NCBI GenBank assembly: GCA_050948825.1
Contig: JBMNEO010000012.1
Coordinates: 1-64,000, forward strand
Reading direction: 5' to 3'
Length of the DNA stretch: 64,000 nucleotides
Source: DUQX01 sp050948825
Lineage (GTDB): Bacteria; Bacillota; Dethiobacteria; DTU022; UBA8154
In this document: piece after piece, positions 26,123-35,594 of the stretch
Layout: the number at the start of each line of letters is the position of its first letter
Numbering within the stretch: the stretch's first letter is position 1
Made by a program: the position numbers and the translations under genes
The notes under the pieces: generated by a model
The model's input: the letters and a program-made list of their open reading frames with translations, nothing else
The model's database searches: none
What the model was told of the DNA's origin: nothing

Positions 26123-27013
26123 TTAGTAATAGGCTGTTTGCAGGGCGGCGCTGTACATCGTCTTTACTTTGTCGACAGGCAAATCTTTATGCAGTCCCCC
26201 GGAGGTCCCAAAAATATAACGCCCGCCTTTTTTAGCCGCTCCGACAGTCCTCATCACCACTTTTATAATCTCCTCTTCTTCCGCTTGATGATGCAGATAC
26301 GAAAGATCAATATTCCCCATCAGGCAAAGGCGGTTTCCCGATTTTTCTTTTACCGCCGCGATATCCATGCCCGCTCCCGGCTCGATCCCCTGCAGGCCGT
26401 CAAACCCCATCCCCAGCAGATCGTCCAAAACGGCGTTCAGATTACCGTCGCTATGGAAAAAAACCGGGACATCCAGCCCTTTCAGCTCTTCAACCTGTTC
26501 CCGCAAAGAAGGAAAAGCAATAATCCTCATCTGTTCCGGAGAGATATAGGTGCCCCTCTGGTAGGCAATATCGTCCCCGATCATCACAGCATGGGCACCG
26601 GCCTCAACACACCTTCGGCCGGTCTCCAGCTCCTCACCGGCAAACCTACGAATTATTTTTCTTGCCCCCAAAGGATCCCTGGCAATATCCTGCATGAGTT
26701 TGGAAAAACCAAGAGTTTCCAGGCCTTTTGAAAAGCCCCCCCCGATAATCCCAACAACGTAGAAATCTGTCCCCTCCCGCCACCTGAATATCTCTTCCAG
26801 GGTATCCCGCAGGGTGTCCCCCCGGTACCCCGGATGGAAAACAATCAGGTCCAGCCCCAGCAGTTCCCAAAATTCCCTTGCCAGGGAAAATGAAAAAGCA
26901 TTACTACCCATGGCTCTTTGGCAAAAGAGCGGATCTACGAATATTTCACCAAAAGGAACTCGATCCGTTGCCAGCCCCTTGATTGTGTTATCTACTCTTA
27001 CCCAGGGTTTCAT
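26123..27013 (-). CDS. UroD-family methyltransferase-like protein (MtaA/MtbA-like)
   Basis: 296 residues. The uroporphyrinogen decarboxylase fold includes the methylcobamide:coenzyme M methyltransferases. Visible are GAHAVMIGDDIAYQRGTYISPEQ, VFFHSDGNLNAVLDDLLGMGFDGLQGIEP and GGRYIFGTSGGLH, typical of the methyltransferase-like branch rather than haem biosynthesis, which would sit with other hem genes. Encoded after MttB-like, MeTr and corrinoid protein genes, it probably handles a methylcorrinoid or an O/N-methyl substrate. Confidence 0.82.
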   Translation of the reverse strand: MKPWVRVDNTIKGLATDRVPFGEIFVDPLFCQRAMGSNAFSFSLAREFWELLGLDLIVFHPGYRGDTLRDTLEEIFRWREGTDFYVVGIIGGGFSKGLETLGFSKLMQDIARDPLGARKIIRRFAGEELETGRRCVEAGAHAVMIGDDIAYQRGTYISPEQMRIIAFPSLREQVEELKGLDVPVFFHSDGNLNAVLDDLLGMGFDGLQGIEPGAGMDIAAVKEKSGNRLCLMGNIDLSYLHHQAEEEEIIKVVMRTVGAAKKGGRYIFGTSGGLHKDLPVDKVKTMYSAALQTAYY

Positions 27014-27036
27014 ATTTTCGTTCTGCCCAGCAACTT

Positions 27037-27066
27037 AAAGGACGGGTATTGAGGCCCGCCCTTTTT
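27037..27066. terminator. Hairpin between corrinoid-protein and UroD-like genes
   Basis: AAAGG-A-CGGG pairs with CCCG-C-CCTTT, with one mismatch and an 8-base loop. The T run is on the plus strand, opposite to the genes, so it is more likely an mRNA-processing or partial-attenuation hairpin than the operon end. Confidence 0.35.
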
Positions 27067-27198
27067 GCTGCCTTTCATTGTTATTATAGTCATTAAAGGT
27101 GCTTTCGGAACAATGCATAATGGCCTGTGATATCCCTGTGGCGACTCCGGCAGCCTCTTAAGTATCATTACACCATCACAAGTTTATGCGATCCGCGG

Positions 27199-27846
27199 CT
27201 ATTTTGCAAGAGCTTTTTTAACCACCTCCACGGCTTCAATTGCATTTTCCCCATAAAGGTCGGCACCGATCTGTTCCGCATAATCGGCCGTTATAGGAGC
27301 ACCTCCCACTATTACCTTTAGTCGTGAATCCTTCCTCATCCCGGCGTTATCGATGGCTTCGATCGTCTCCGCCATGGCCGGCATCGTGCTGGTAAGCAAG
27401 GCGGACATCCCCACGACATCCGGTTCATGTTTATTAACCGCCTCCACAAAGGCCTGCGGCGCAACGTTTATCCCCAGATCGATCACTTCAAAGCCGCCGG
27501 CGACAAACATCATCTCCACCAGACTTTTTCCGATATCATGAATATCACCTGCCACAGTGCCCAGAACTATCTTGCCTTTCATCTGCAATTTTTTCTTCTG
27601 CCCTTCAAGAATCGGACGCAGCAGTTCCAGCGCCGCATGCATGGTGCGGGCGGAGAGCATTACTTCCGGGATAAACATGTCTCCATCGCCAAAGCGTTTT
27701 CCTACCACCCCCATACCCTTCATCAACCCATGATCCAGGATATCGTCCGGGGCGGCCCCCCCGTCGAGGGCTTTTTGCACCAGTTCTTTTATTTCATCGG
27801 CTTTTCCTTCAATAATTGACTGAGAAAGCTCTTCCATAATCGACAT
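27199..27846 (-). CDS. Corrinoid-binding protein (MtmC/MttC-like), copy 1
   Basis: 215 residues from ATG 27846. An N-terminal helical cap domain (about 1-88) precedes the B12-binding Rossmann domain with DIHDIGK (101-107), whose His is the lower axial ligand of cobalt, and later SALLTSTMPAM and GGAPIT. It carries the methyl group between the MttB-type methyltransferase and the methyl acceptor. An upstream in-frame GTG at 27861 is possible, but the GTGGAAGG sequence there is better placed as the ribosome binding site. Lies 51 bases after the MeTr gene. Confidence 0.93.
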   Translation of the reverse strand: MSIMEELSQSIIEGKADEIKELVQKALDGGAAPDDILDHGLMKGMGVVGKRFGDGDMFIPEVMLSARTMHAALELLRPILEGQKKKLQMKGKIVLGTVAGDIHDIGKSLVEMMFVAGGFEVIDLGINVAPQAFVEAVNKHEPDVVGMSALLTSTMPAMAETIEAIDNAGMRKDSRLKVIVGGAPITADYAEQIGADLYGENAIEAVEVVKKALAK

Positions 27847-27897
27847 AATTAGACCTTCCACCTTTCATTCTTTTTGATGTTCACATTCTTTTTGATG

Positions 27898-28710
27898 TCA
27901 ATTAACCAGCCGGCCGCTGCGGTAAGCACGCAGGTATTTTCCACAGTATGAATCCTCTCCCATAAAAGCTCTGGTGGCGAGCAGCGAACTCATCACCGCA
28001 TTATCCAGCGGGTCCATAAGAGCGGAATCCAGTCCTTCGCGCATGGCCAGGGTCAAAAAAGTCCTGTTGAGAAGAGCACGCCGGGGCAAACCGTGAGAAA
28101 TATTGCTCAATCCGATCGCGGTTTTTACCCCGAGCTCCTCCTTAAAAAGTCGCAGGGTTTTCAGGGTCACCTTTCCGCCTTTATCGTCCACCCCCAGGGG
28201 CAGAACAAGGGGATCGAAGTAAAGGTTTTTCCGGGGGAAACCCTCTTTTTGGGCAGCATCCAGGATCTCCCGTGCAATCTTCAACCGCGTTTCCGTATCC
28301 CTGGGTATACCCGCATCTGCTACAGGTAAGGCGATAAGGAGGCAGCCGAATTCCCCGGCCAGCCTGAGAAAGGGCTCCAAACGTCCCTTTTCCGCACTGG
28401 CGGAGTTAACCATGGCACCGGGCCCGTGGGCTTTCAAGCCTGCCTCAAGCACCTCCCGGCTTGTCGTATCTATACACAGGGGCTTCTGAGATACCTCTCG
28501 GATCAGCTTCACAGCCCAGTCCATATACTCTATCTCCTGCTCCTGCTTACCCTGGCCGGTAGCCACATTTACATCGATATAATGGGCACCGGCCTCGTCC
28601 TGCTTGCGCGCCAGCTCCTGCAGAAAGGCGGCGTCCCTATTCGTCACCGCTTCCTTTACGGGCTTGCGCGTAGCGTTAATAAGCTCTCCGATAATCAGCA
28701 TCCGGCTCAA
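27898..28710 (-). CDS. Methyltetrahydrofolate:corrinoid methyltransferase (MeTr/AcsE-like)
   Basis: 270 residues, a pterin-binding TIM barrel: GELINATRKP, HYIDVNVATGQG, PLCIDTTSREVLEAGL, VNSASAEKGR and GLSNISHGLPRRALLNRTFL. It exchanges the methyl group between a methylcorrinoid protein and tetrahydrofolate, which would feed the Wood-Ljungdahl pathway. It starts four bases before the end of the preceding MttB-like gene (ATGA overlap), showing that they work as one unit, and is followed by the corrinoid protein gene. Confidence 0.92.
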   Translation of the reverse strand: MSRMLIIGELINATRKPVKEAVTNRDAAFLQELARKQDEAGAHYIDVNVATGQGKQEQEIEYMDWAVKLIREVSQKPLCIDTTSREVLEAGLKAHGPGAMVNSASAEKGRLEPFLRLAGEFGCLLIALPVADAGIPRDTETRLKIAREILDAAQKEGFPRKNLYFDPLVLPLGVDDKGGKVTLKTLRLFKEELGVKTAIGLSNISHGLPRRALLNRTFLTLAMREGLDSALMDPLDNAVMSSLLATRAFMGEDSYCGKYLRAYRSGRLVN

Positions 28711-30152
28711 CTCCTTCTGATATCTTTAAAATCCTGCAGCACCTTTTCCAGGGCCCGTTGCGGCAGAGGCAGCGGCCTGTGTGTCTCGAGCAACTCCCGC
28801 GCCATCAGGCGTGCGCGGGCCCTTGTGTCAAGAAAACCTTCTTTTTCCCAGGAACTGCGGGGCTGCCGGTCTGCCACCACCGGATAAAAGAACTCTTTTT
28901 GAAAATGCCTGATTGTGTGATCTTCAGCGATATAATTTCCCCCCGGCCCCACGCGGCGAATAACCTCCTCGGCAAGGGTATCCTCGTCAACCTCAATCCC
29001 CCTGGCAGCCCTTAAGCAAATTCCGATAATCTCGTTATCGATCACCATCTGCTCGTAAGAAGCCGTGGTACAGAACTCCAGAATTCCGGCCGCATCGTGG
29101 ATAAAGTTCGCCCCGGCCAGGACTGCAACCATCGTCGTAGCTGCTTTCTCGTAACCCGCCTGACAATCCGGAAGCTTGCTGTCGGACATTCCTGCCGTCG
29201 CATAGAAAGGTATGCGGTAAAACTGGGCCATCTGGGCCAAACCGGCATTGATCAGACCGGACTCTATGCTCCCGGCCAGATAAGAGCCCGATTTCATATC
29301 CATATTGGTAGCTACAGAACCGTATATAACCGGCGTTCCCGGATTGACCAGCTGTGCCAGGATAACCCCGGTCAGGGTCTCAATATTATTGGTGGCAATG
29401 GTACCTGCCAGCGTGCAGGGGCTGGTGGCCCCCGCCAGCGGCTCGGCCGGGGTTGCCAGAGGGATGCCCAGGCGCGCCGCCTCAATTAAAAAATCGGTAT
29501 AACTGTCATTGAGCAGCAGGGGGCTCATCACGCAGGTGATAAAGGAGATAAAAGGCCTTTCCCGTAGCTGCCGGGCTCCTCCCGCCAGCTCCTCCGCCAT
29601 TTTTACCACCCGCCGCAACCCGTCCATGGTATATATTCCACCCATCACGTGTTTGGAAGTATTGGCCAGGGAGTGAAAGAAGCGGTTTACATCCACCTCT
29701 TCCACCGGCAGTTCGTTGGGATAAACGTTGATCACAAAAAATGAAACGTTATCCAGAGCATCGGTCATGAGGGCAAATTTTCCGACATCCTCCAGCGTAG
29801 TAGGCCGCCTCTCCCCGGTCCCCAGGTCCAGGCAGTTTAAAACGGTCCCCCCCGTACCCAGGTAAGTCCGAGGCCCCTCCAAAACCAGGTCATGCTCTTC
29901 CTTGCGGCCGCAGAGCACTACCCGCGCAGGGGTTTTATCAATCACCTCTTCCACCATAGATGGGGGAAATTTTACTATTTGTGTCTCATAGTCGACCCCG
30001 GCCCCGTGCCGGTCAAAGATCTCCAGCGCCTGTTTGTTCGGCACCTTTATGCCGGTTTCTTCCATTATGCGCAAGGTCATCTCGTGAATTGCTCTGATAT
30101 TATCATCCGTAAGAGGTTTATAACTTCCTCCTACCGCTCCCGTTATCATCAA
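28707..30152 (-). CDS. MttB-family corrinoid methyltransferase, copy 1 (non-pyrrolysine)
   Basis: 481 residues read without any in-frame TAG, so it lacks the pyrrolysine of true trimethylamine methyltransferase. The family contains MtgB (glycine betaine), MtpB (proline betaine) and MtcB (carnitine), which demethylate quaternary amines onto a corrinoid protein. Typical blocks are GGSYKPLTDDNIRAIHEMTL at the start, TYLGTGGTVLNCLD, and PGTPVIYGSVATNMDMKSGS. Followed directly by MeTr and a corrinoid protein gene. Substrate unknown. Confidence 0.92.
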   Translation of the reverse strand: MMITGAVGGSYKPLTDDNIRAIHEMTLRIMEETGIKVPNKQALEIFDRHGAGVDYETQIVKFPPSMVEEVIDKTPARVVLCGRKEEHDLVLEGPRTYLGTGGTVLNCLDLGTGERRPTTLEDVGKFALMTDALDNVSFFVINVYPNELPVEEVDVNRFFHSLANTSKHVMGGIYTMDGLRRVVKMAEELAGGARQLRERPFISFITCVMSPLLLNDSYTDFLIEAARLGIPLATPAEPLAGATSPCTLAGTIATNNIETLTGVILAQLVNPGTPVIYGSVATNMDMKSGSYLAGSIESGLINAGLAQMAQFYRIPFYATAGMSDSKLPDCQAGYEKAATTMVAVLAGANFIHDAAGILEFCTTASYEQMVIDNEIIGICLRAARGIEVDEDTLAEEVIRRVGPGGNYIAEDHTIRHFQKEFFYPVVADRQPRSSWEKEGFLDTRARARLMARELLETHRPLPLPQRALEKVLQDFKDIRRS

Positions 30153-30279
30153 TAAAACCTCCCGTTAAGAATATTTATGGGCTGAATGCCCCGAATGTAT
30201 TAAAACTGCACTTGGCGCCCTGTTTAACCCCCTTGGTGACTTCTATGTTTCACAGCGCCGCTCGCCGGTACCCCCCTTA

Positions 30280-31740
30280 TTATTTAAAGGGATCCCAGCG
30301 CGCGGTAAGCCCCTCGTATCCTGTGGGGAATTGTTCCTGGAATAGTCTGTAATAATAAAGTTCCTTGGGAGACTGCAGGGTTATGCCGCCTTTGCTTTGG
30401 GGGGTCTTTTGCAGCTCCTTCTCTCCGAAACTTTCCGGAATGACTTTATCTACCTGGTCATCAACACCGACACCCCTGGAAAATCTCATTTTTGGGCGAT
30501 CGGCAATTTCCGGGGGAAGGATATCCCTGAAGGCTTCCCTGAGAATCCATTTTTCAATTGACCCGTTCCCTGCCCCGTTACTTTCGCGAACTTTAAGCTC
30601 CATAGGCAGTTCATTACAAATGTCCACCACCGCAGGGTGAATAAAGGGGGCGTAGTATTCAACGCTGTTTGACATCCACCCCCGGTCAAGCCTGCGCAGG
30701 GCCGTATTGTAGGCCACATCGAGCAATTTTCTGCCAATCCTCTCCTTTTCTGCAGGGTCTGCAATATCCTGAAGTTCTCTGAAATACCCGCCAAAAAGCT
30801 CATCGGCGCCTTCCCCAACCAGGACGCTTTTCACATGCTCTGCAGCGAGGCGGGATGTATAATAGTTGGCGATAAAACCCACAATACAGTCCTCGTCGAA
30901 GGATTCCAGGTAATAAACCGCCTCCGGGATGATCGCCTTTATATCTTCCTGGGTTATTTCATAGATATAATGCTCCACGCCGAGATCATCCGCCAGCATC
31001 TTTGCGTACTCCAGGTCATCACCATGACGGTCAGCCAGTGTAGCAGTAAAAGCCTTAATGTTTTTGTCATACTGATGGGCGACAGCCAGGATAATGGAGC
31101 TGTCCAACCCTCCGCTTAAAGCAACTCCCTCAATCTTACCGTCAAAGAGGGCCTGTTTTATCGCTACAGTCAGGACCTCCCTCACTGCACGTACGGCTTC
31201 CCCGGTAGTCTCCCATTCAGGTAATGTAACAGAGCATTTATCAAACTGTCCGAGCCCCTCTTTTGTAGAATAATAATGCCCCGGAGGCAGCTCTTCCACG
31301 TTATCGGCAAGCTCTTTGAGCGCCTTTGCTTCAGACGCAAACAAAAACTCCCCCTGCAGAGATTCGTGATAGATCACCGGTCGGGCTCCCACATGGTCCC
31401 GGGCAATAATACATTCATTGCGATCGATAATCGCACAGGCAAAGCTTCCGCTGATTTCAGAGAAAGCTTCTTTCCCATGCTGGATATATTTCTCCCTCAC
31501 ATAATCTGCATCCGTAACCTCCTGCTTGTGAGCATCGCGGACCAGCATCCCATCAAAAATAACAAACGGGGTTCCTTTTCCATTCAGACCGTTGGAATTT
31601 ACTCCAACAAACCCAAAAGAACCTGATGGGGCAGTCTTAATAATGGGCCTGTTTAAACCCCGATGTTTTATGGCCTGCATCATCTGCTCTACTATTTCAG
31701 CGGTTGCTTCCTTTCCAAAATATCCCGCCATGCCAGACAT
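30280..31740 (-). CDS. Asparagine-synthetase-like ligase lacking the glutaminase cysteine
   Basis: 486 residues, with an AsnB plan: N-terminal Ntn glutaminase-like domain (1-180) and C-terminal ATP-pyrophosphatase synthetase domain with SGGLDSS (209-215) and GEGADELFGGYF. Normal AsnB begins MCG, with Cys2 the nucleophile; here it reads MSGMAGYFG. The NGEIYN glutamine-binding motif is also altered (IFDGMLVRD). The start is fixed by GGGAGGT six bases before ATG 31740. The protein therefore probably uses free ammonia or another amine, or the glutaminase part only regulates. It sits inside the MttB methyltransferase cluster, which is unusual. Confidence 0.85.
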   Translation of the reverse strand: MSGMAGYFGKEATAEIVEQMMQAIKHRGLNRPIIKTAPSGSFGFVGVNSNGLNGKGTPFVIFDGMLVRDAHKQEVTDADYVREKYIQHGKEAFSEISGSFACAIIDRNECIIARDHVGARPVIYHESLQGEFLFASEAKALKELADNVEELPPGHYYSTKEGLGQFDKCSVTLPEWETTGEAVRAVREVLTVAIKQALFDGKIEGVALSGGLDSSIILAVAHQYDKNIKAFTATLADRHGDDLEYAKMLADDLGVEHYIYEITQEDIKAIIPEAVYYLESFDEDCIVGFIANYYTSRLAAEHVKSVLVGEGADELFGGYFRELQDIADPAEKERIGRKLLDVAYNTALRRLDRGWMSNSVEYYAPFIHPAVVDICNELPMELKVRESNGAGNGSIEKWILREAFRDILPPEIADRPKMRFSRGVGVDDQVDKVIPESFGEKELQKTPQSKGGITLQSPKELYYYRLFQEQFPTGYEGLTARWDPFK

Positions 31741-31915
31741 ATACGTACCTCCCAGTACAATATAGTTGTAATAATCAGCGGCAAAACAATTCCTAAAAAT
31801 ACTTGCTTTTATAGTCAACATAATACTGTCTATTTGCCGTTTTAAACACTAAGCATAAGTGCCTAAAGAGGAATAGTATCCACCAGGTCTCCAGTAGCTT
31901 ATCTAACCATTACAT

Positions 31916-33382
31916 TTAATTAACCTGGCTCAGAATTGACTCCAGCCTCCCGGTAACATCCGATAAATCGAGGGGGGCATCGATTCTATCCCCTCGATAG
32001 AGATATCCTTCCCTGAGACCTTTACGAGCTGTTTTCATAAAGACCGTGCTGCTTGTTTTATTTACCGCTTTTTCTATAAGATTAAGCTGTTCGCCAATAT
32101 ATTCTTCGTTATAAGGTTCCATGGCATTTTCAATATGCCGAATGCGTGCAGCCAGTTCAGCTTCCATCTTTTCATCCACCGCCACGCCAAAACGGCTTAA
32201 TGCGGCTGTAGCTGTGCTTAACGCCAGCTGTGAGATCTCCAAAGATCCGTCTTCCCCGAACTTTTCCTTGACAATCCCTAGTAATATATCATCAATCACA
32301 TACTGTTGATAAGAAACCGAGAGGACCTGCTCGAGCATCCCCAGCGCACTGTTAATATATTGCGCTCCCGCTGCCATCTCGTAGACCCAGCTGAGGACCT
32401 TTTCGCTTATTCCCTGTGCGGATGGTTCTATTTCATCCGATACCCCTGCAGTACCGCAGCAGGGCAGATTATAAAAACGACAGAGCTGTGCCGCAAGGGC
32501 AACCCGTCGAATACTTTCCGGCTGACACCACCTGGGAGAACCGTCCGTATAAAGATTGGAAGTAACAGGGATCCCCCGGTACAGTAACCTGGCCCCCGGT
32601 CGAATGACATTGCCCAAAACAAATCCAAAGAGCAGTTCTGCATGGAGCTGCAACAGCTCTCCCACTTCCGAAAAGGGCGCGGTGCTCCCGCCCTGGGGGC
32701 AGCAGGAGATGGATACAGGAAGATTTTTTTCCACCAGTGCAATAAATTTATCGCCTGCAGAATTATCAAGGACCAGGGGGCTTGAAATCAGGGAAATAAT
32801 AAAAGAAACATGTGCCGGATTGCCGATAATCTCCAGCACTCTATCTAAATGCTCCACCTTGATGAGATTGGCGAGGTTCATCGGTTTTGAGCAGTACTGA
32901 CGAAATATCCGGGCCTTTTCCATATCCATCCGGTCTTCCGGAACATCGCATTCCACCGGTCGTGTAATAAAATCAACATTTTTTAGCCGGTTACAAAGAA
33001 CAAGTATTTGCTTTAAGTCATCCGTCCCGGCCGGCCTTCTGCCCCACCCGCCGGCAGCGGGATGCACAATGTACAACGCCTGCCCGCCGGGGCCAAATTT
33101 CACCCGGTTTTCAGACGCATTGAGGGTAAAGCCATGGGCCGGATCCGGCGCATCAAATTGAATGGTTTTTGCAGTTTTTTCCAGAGCATTTTCCACCATA
33201 TTTGCAGGGATAGTTATTCTATCCCCTTTACGCTGTGCCCCCCGGGAGATAAGCTTTTCAGCGATTACTTCATGAGTGACCTTAACCCCTATCCGGGATA
33301 AAAGCCTGCAGGCTCCCAGATGTATTAGCTCCATTTCAGCAGGAGAGAGCATCTTTACCTGCTGCCTGTCAGAGATAATCAT
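31916..33382 (-). CDS. MttB-family corrinoid methyltransferase, copy 2 (non-pyrrolysine)
   Basis: 488 residues, no in-frame TAG. A divergent member: NRVKFGPGGQALYIV replaces the usual FGTGG, and SISCCPQGGSTAPFSEVGELLQ lies where others have AGATSPCT. Its start overlaps the stop of corrinoid protein copy 2 by four bases, so the two are translationally coupled. Presumed to demethylate a quaternary or other methylated amine; substrate unknown. The asparagine-synthetase-like gene follows 175 bases downstream. Confidence 0.88.
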   Translation of the reverse strand: MIISDRQQVKMLSPAEMELIHLGACRLLSRIGVKVTHEVIAEKLISRGAQRKGDRITIPANMVENALEKTAKTIQFDAPDPAHGFTLNASENRVKFGPGGQALYIVHPAAGGWGRRPAGTDDLKQILVLCNRLKNVDFITRPVECDVPEDRMDMEKARIFRQYCSKPMNLANLIKVEHLDRVLEIIGNPAHVSFIISLISSPLVLDNSAGDKFIALVEKNLPVSISCCPQGGSTAPFSEVGELLQLHAELLFGFVLGNVIRPGARLLYRGIPVTSNLYTDGSPRWCQPESIRRVALAAQLCRFYNLPCCGTAGVSDEIEPSAQGISEKVLSWVYEMAAGAQYINSALGMLEQVLSVSYQQYVIDDILLGIVKEKFGEDGSLEISQLALSTATAALSRFGVAVDEKMEAELAARIRHIENAMEPYNEEYIGEQLNLIEKAVNKTSSTVFMKTARKGLREGYLYRGDRIDAPLDLSDVTGRLESILSQVN

Positions 33383-34062
33383 GATGCCTCACTCATCTTT
33401 TCCAGTGCGTGTATGGCATCCATTACATCCCGGCAGTACTGATCGGCGCCAATTTTTTCGGCAAACTCCCTTGAGGTAGGCGCCCCGCCGATGAAAACCT
33501 TTACACCTGACAGGCCTTCTTCCCTGATCAGCCTGACCACCTGCTCCATTTCAATCATCGTGGTAGTTAACAGCGCAGAAAGCCCGACATAATCCGCTTT
33601 AAACTCCCTGATAGCCTTTAAGATCTCCTCTGCCGGCACATCTATCCCCAGGTCCTTCACCTGGTATCCGGCTCCTTTGAGCATCGTAGCTACAATATTT
33701 TTGCCGATGTCATGCAAATCCCCCTTAACTGTAGCTATGAGGAACCTTCCTTTACCGGAGCTGCTGCCTGCCTGTAGCTTCGGCTCAAGAATATTCATGG
33801 CTTCACCCACACATTCGGCGCTGGCAAGCATATCGGGGAGAAAATAATCTCCCGACTCATACCGCTTACCTACTTCCTCCATCGCCCGCCCGAATGTTTC
33901 CAAAATTCGCTGGGGTTCAATTCCATCTTCCAGAGCTTTCTCCACTAATTCCAACGCCCCGGGAGTCCCTTCCATCGTCCCATCAAAGCCTTCGTCATCA
34001 GCTTCAAGATGTCCCATTATTATTGCGTCCTCCAGCGTTTTCAACAACTCTTCCTTACTCAT
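33379..34062 (-). CDS. Corrinoid-binding protein, copy 2
   Basis: 227 residues. N-terminal cap domain with an acidic insert at about residues 18-35, then the B12 domain with DLHDIGK (115-121), SALLTTTMIEM and GGAPTS. It overlaps both neighbours by four bases (MttB-like copies 3 and 2), so three genes form a tight block. Presumably the shared methyl carrier of these two methyltransferases. Confidence 0.92.
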   Translation of the reverse strand: MSKEELLKTLEDAIIMGHLEADDEGFDGTMEGTPGALELVEKALEDGIEPQRILETFGRAMEEVGKRYESGDYFLPDMLASAECVGEAMNILEPKLQAGSSSGKGRFLIATVKGDLHDIGKNIVATMLKGAGYQVKDLGIDVPAEEILKAIREFKADYVGLSALLTTTMIEMEQVVRLIREEGLSGVKVFIGGAPTSREFAEKIGADQYCRDVMDAIHALEKMSEAS

Positions 34063-35594
34063 GAAATACCTCCCTTTATACTTTTCAGCAAACCGGGAAT
34101 TTCTCGATATACCCGCTTGATTGTTTCATCCGGCAAGGTATGCGAATCATCGGCAAGGTAAGCGTCAAGTTTTGCCTGGGCCTGTACAAAGACCTGATCT
34201 TCTTCCTTCTCCGAGAAAAATTCAAAGGTGTTTGATACTCTCTCCCTTCGAAGCTGTTTTCTAATACCGCGCATAAACATGCCCGAACCTTCCACAGTTT
34301 TGATGATTTCCTGAAAGGCTGCGTCAATATCCCCCTGCCCCCAGTCCGGAATGCGAAGAATATCCTTTACAAGGGCAATTAAAGCATTATCAAGGACAGC
34401 TTGAAGGGGCGAAAAGATGTTCGTGCCGTCAAGCAGGCCAAAAGCATAATGAATATAATGCGCTCCGGCAGCTGCCACCCCCTTGTAGGAAAATACTTTT
34501 TCAGCGATAGACTGAATCCCCGGGCGCTTTGCGTCACCTACCCCTGCCGAAGAATAACAGGGTATTTTGTAAAACCTGGCCATCTGGGCACAGCCTGCAG
34601 CATACTGAATAAATTCGGCTGTCCCGTAACAGTCCTGGAGGTTATCGAGCCGTGCTCTCACGGGAACGGATCCGTACAAAACGGGTGCCCCTGGACTGGA
34701 GAACTGTGCCAGGGCAATACCCGCCAGGATCTCCGCGTTGATAAGCACCAGCATCCCTTCTTCCTGGATGGGGGCCGTTACTCCCCCCTGTGGAGACGAA
34801 GAGATCACCATGGGGATCTTCTCCCGTGCGATGGCAATTAATTTTTCGGAGCTGTCAGAAACCATGAAAAGTGGGCTTCTTATCGGGCAGACAATAAAGG
34901 ACAGGGGAAGGTGAGGCTGCTCCCCCGCTATCATTTTTGCCAGGGATATCACCGCGGGAAGAGCCCCCGGATCGGTTAACCCGCCCTGGACATGCTTGCC
35001 GGTATTAAGCAACGAAGCGAAATATACATTTACATCCTTATTGGTTGAGTTTATTTCCTCATCCTGGATATTAATATTTCTGATAAAAAAATCTGCATGT
35101 TCCAGATGATCGATAAGGCGGGCTGACTCACATAACGCAGCGATGGAGCCCGGCTCTTCTTCAAAAACGGGATACTGCAGCATATTTCGACTATCTGTAA
35201 TGCTTGCAAACCGTTCTATCTTCGATCGCAGATAGATGTTGGCCTCCGATCCTGTCCCAAAATACACAGCGGGAATATTTGCATTTAAATAAAGCACGTT
35301 TTGGGGATCTCTCGCGCCGAGAACAACCTCAGCGGGCACACTGCTGAGGGCCTTTTTTAACAACTTCTCCGGAAACCGGATGTTCCACTGCTTCTGATTT
35401 TTTCCTGTATTTTCACTCACTTCACACCCTGCGCTGCGGTACAAGCCGGCCGCCCGTTCTCCGGCACACTGAATTCCTGTTTCCGCCAGAAGCTTCACCG
35501 ATGCACCATGAATACCTTCAATCTGCGCACGGGTAAGCCGTTCTACGGGCTGCACATGCAGGGCCCTTCTGTAGCGATGCTTTTGTTCATCCAT
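34059..35594 (-). CDS. MttB-family corrinoid methyltransferase, copy 3 (non-pyrrolysine)
   Basis: About 511 residues without in-frame TAG. Family blocks: RAQIEGIHGASVKLLAETGIQC, VYFGTGSEANIYL, SPQGGVTAPIQEEGMLVL and PGAPVLYGSVPVRARLD. Like copy 2 it has the SPQGG variant, so these two are probably paralogues. ATG at 35594 is favoured: GAGGAGG directly abuts the in-frame ATG at 35606 but is 12 bases from this one. First gene of the leftward operon MttB3-corrinoid 2-MttB2-AsnB-like-MttB1-MeTr-corrinoid 1-UroD-like. Confidence 0.87.
   Translation of the reverse strand: MDEQKHRYRRALHVQPVERLTRAQIEGIHGASVKLLAETGIQCAGERAAGLYRSAGCEVSENTGKNQKQWNIRFPEKLLKKALSSVPAEVVLGARDPQNVLYLNANIPAVYFGTGSEANIYLRSKIERFASITDSRNMLQYPVFEEEPGSIAALCESARLIDHLEHADFFIRNINIQDEEINSTNKDVNVYFASLLNTGKHVQGGLTDPGALPAVISLAKMIAGEQPHLPLSFIVCPIRSPLFMVSDSSEKLIAIAREKIPMVISSSPQGGVTAPIQEEGMLVLINAEILAGIALAQFSSPGAPVLYGSVPVRARLDNLQDCYGTAEFIQYAAGCAQMARFYKIPCYSSAGVGDAKRPGIQSIAEKVFSYKGVAAAGAHYIHYAFGLLDGTNIFSPLQAVLDNALIALVKDILRIPDWGQGDIDAAFQEIIKTVEGSGMFMRGIRKQLRRERVSNTFEFFSEKEEDQVFVQAQAKLDAYLADDSHTLPDETIKRVYREIPGLLKSIKGGIS

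Noticed and set aside
26123..27013. Uroporphyrinogen decarboxylase for haem synthesis
   Set aside because: The context is corrinoid methyl transfer with no other haem genes, and it resembles the methyltransferase branch of the fold.
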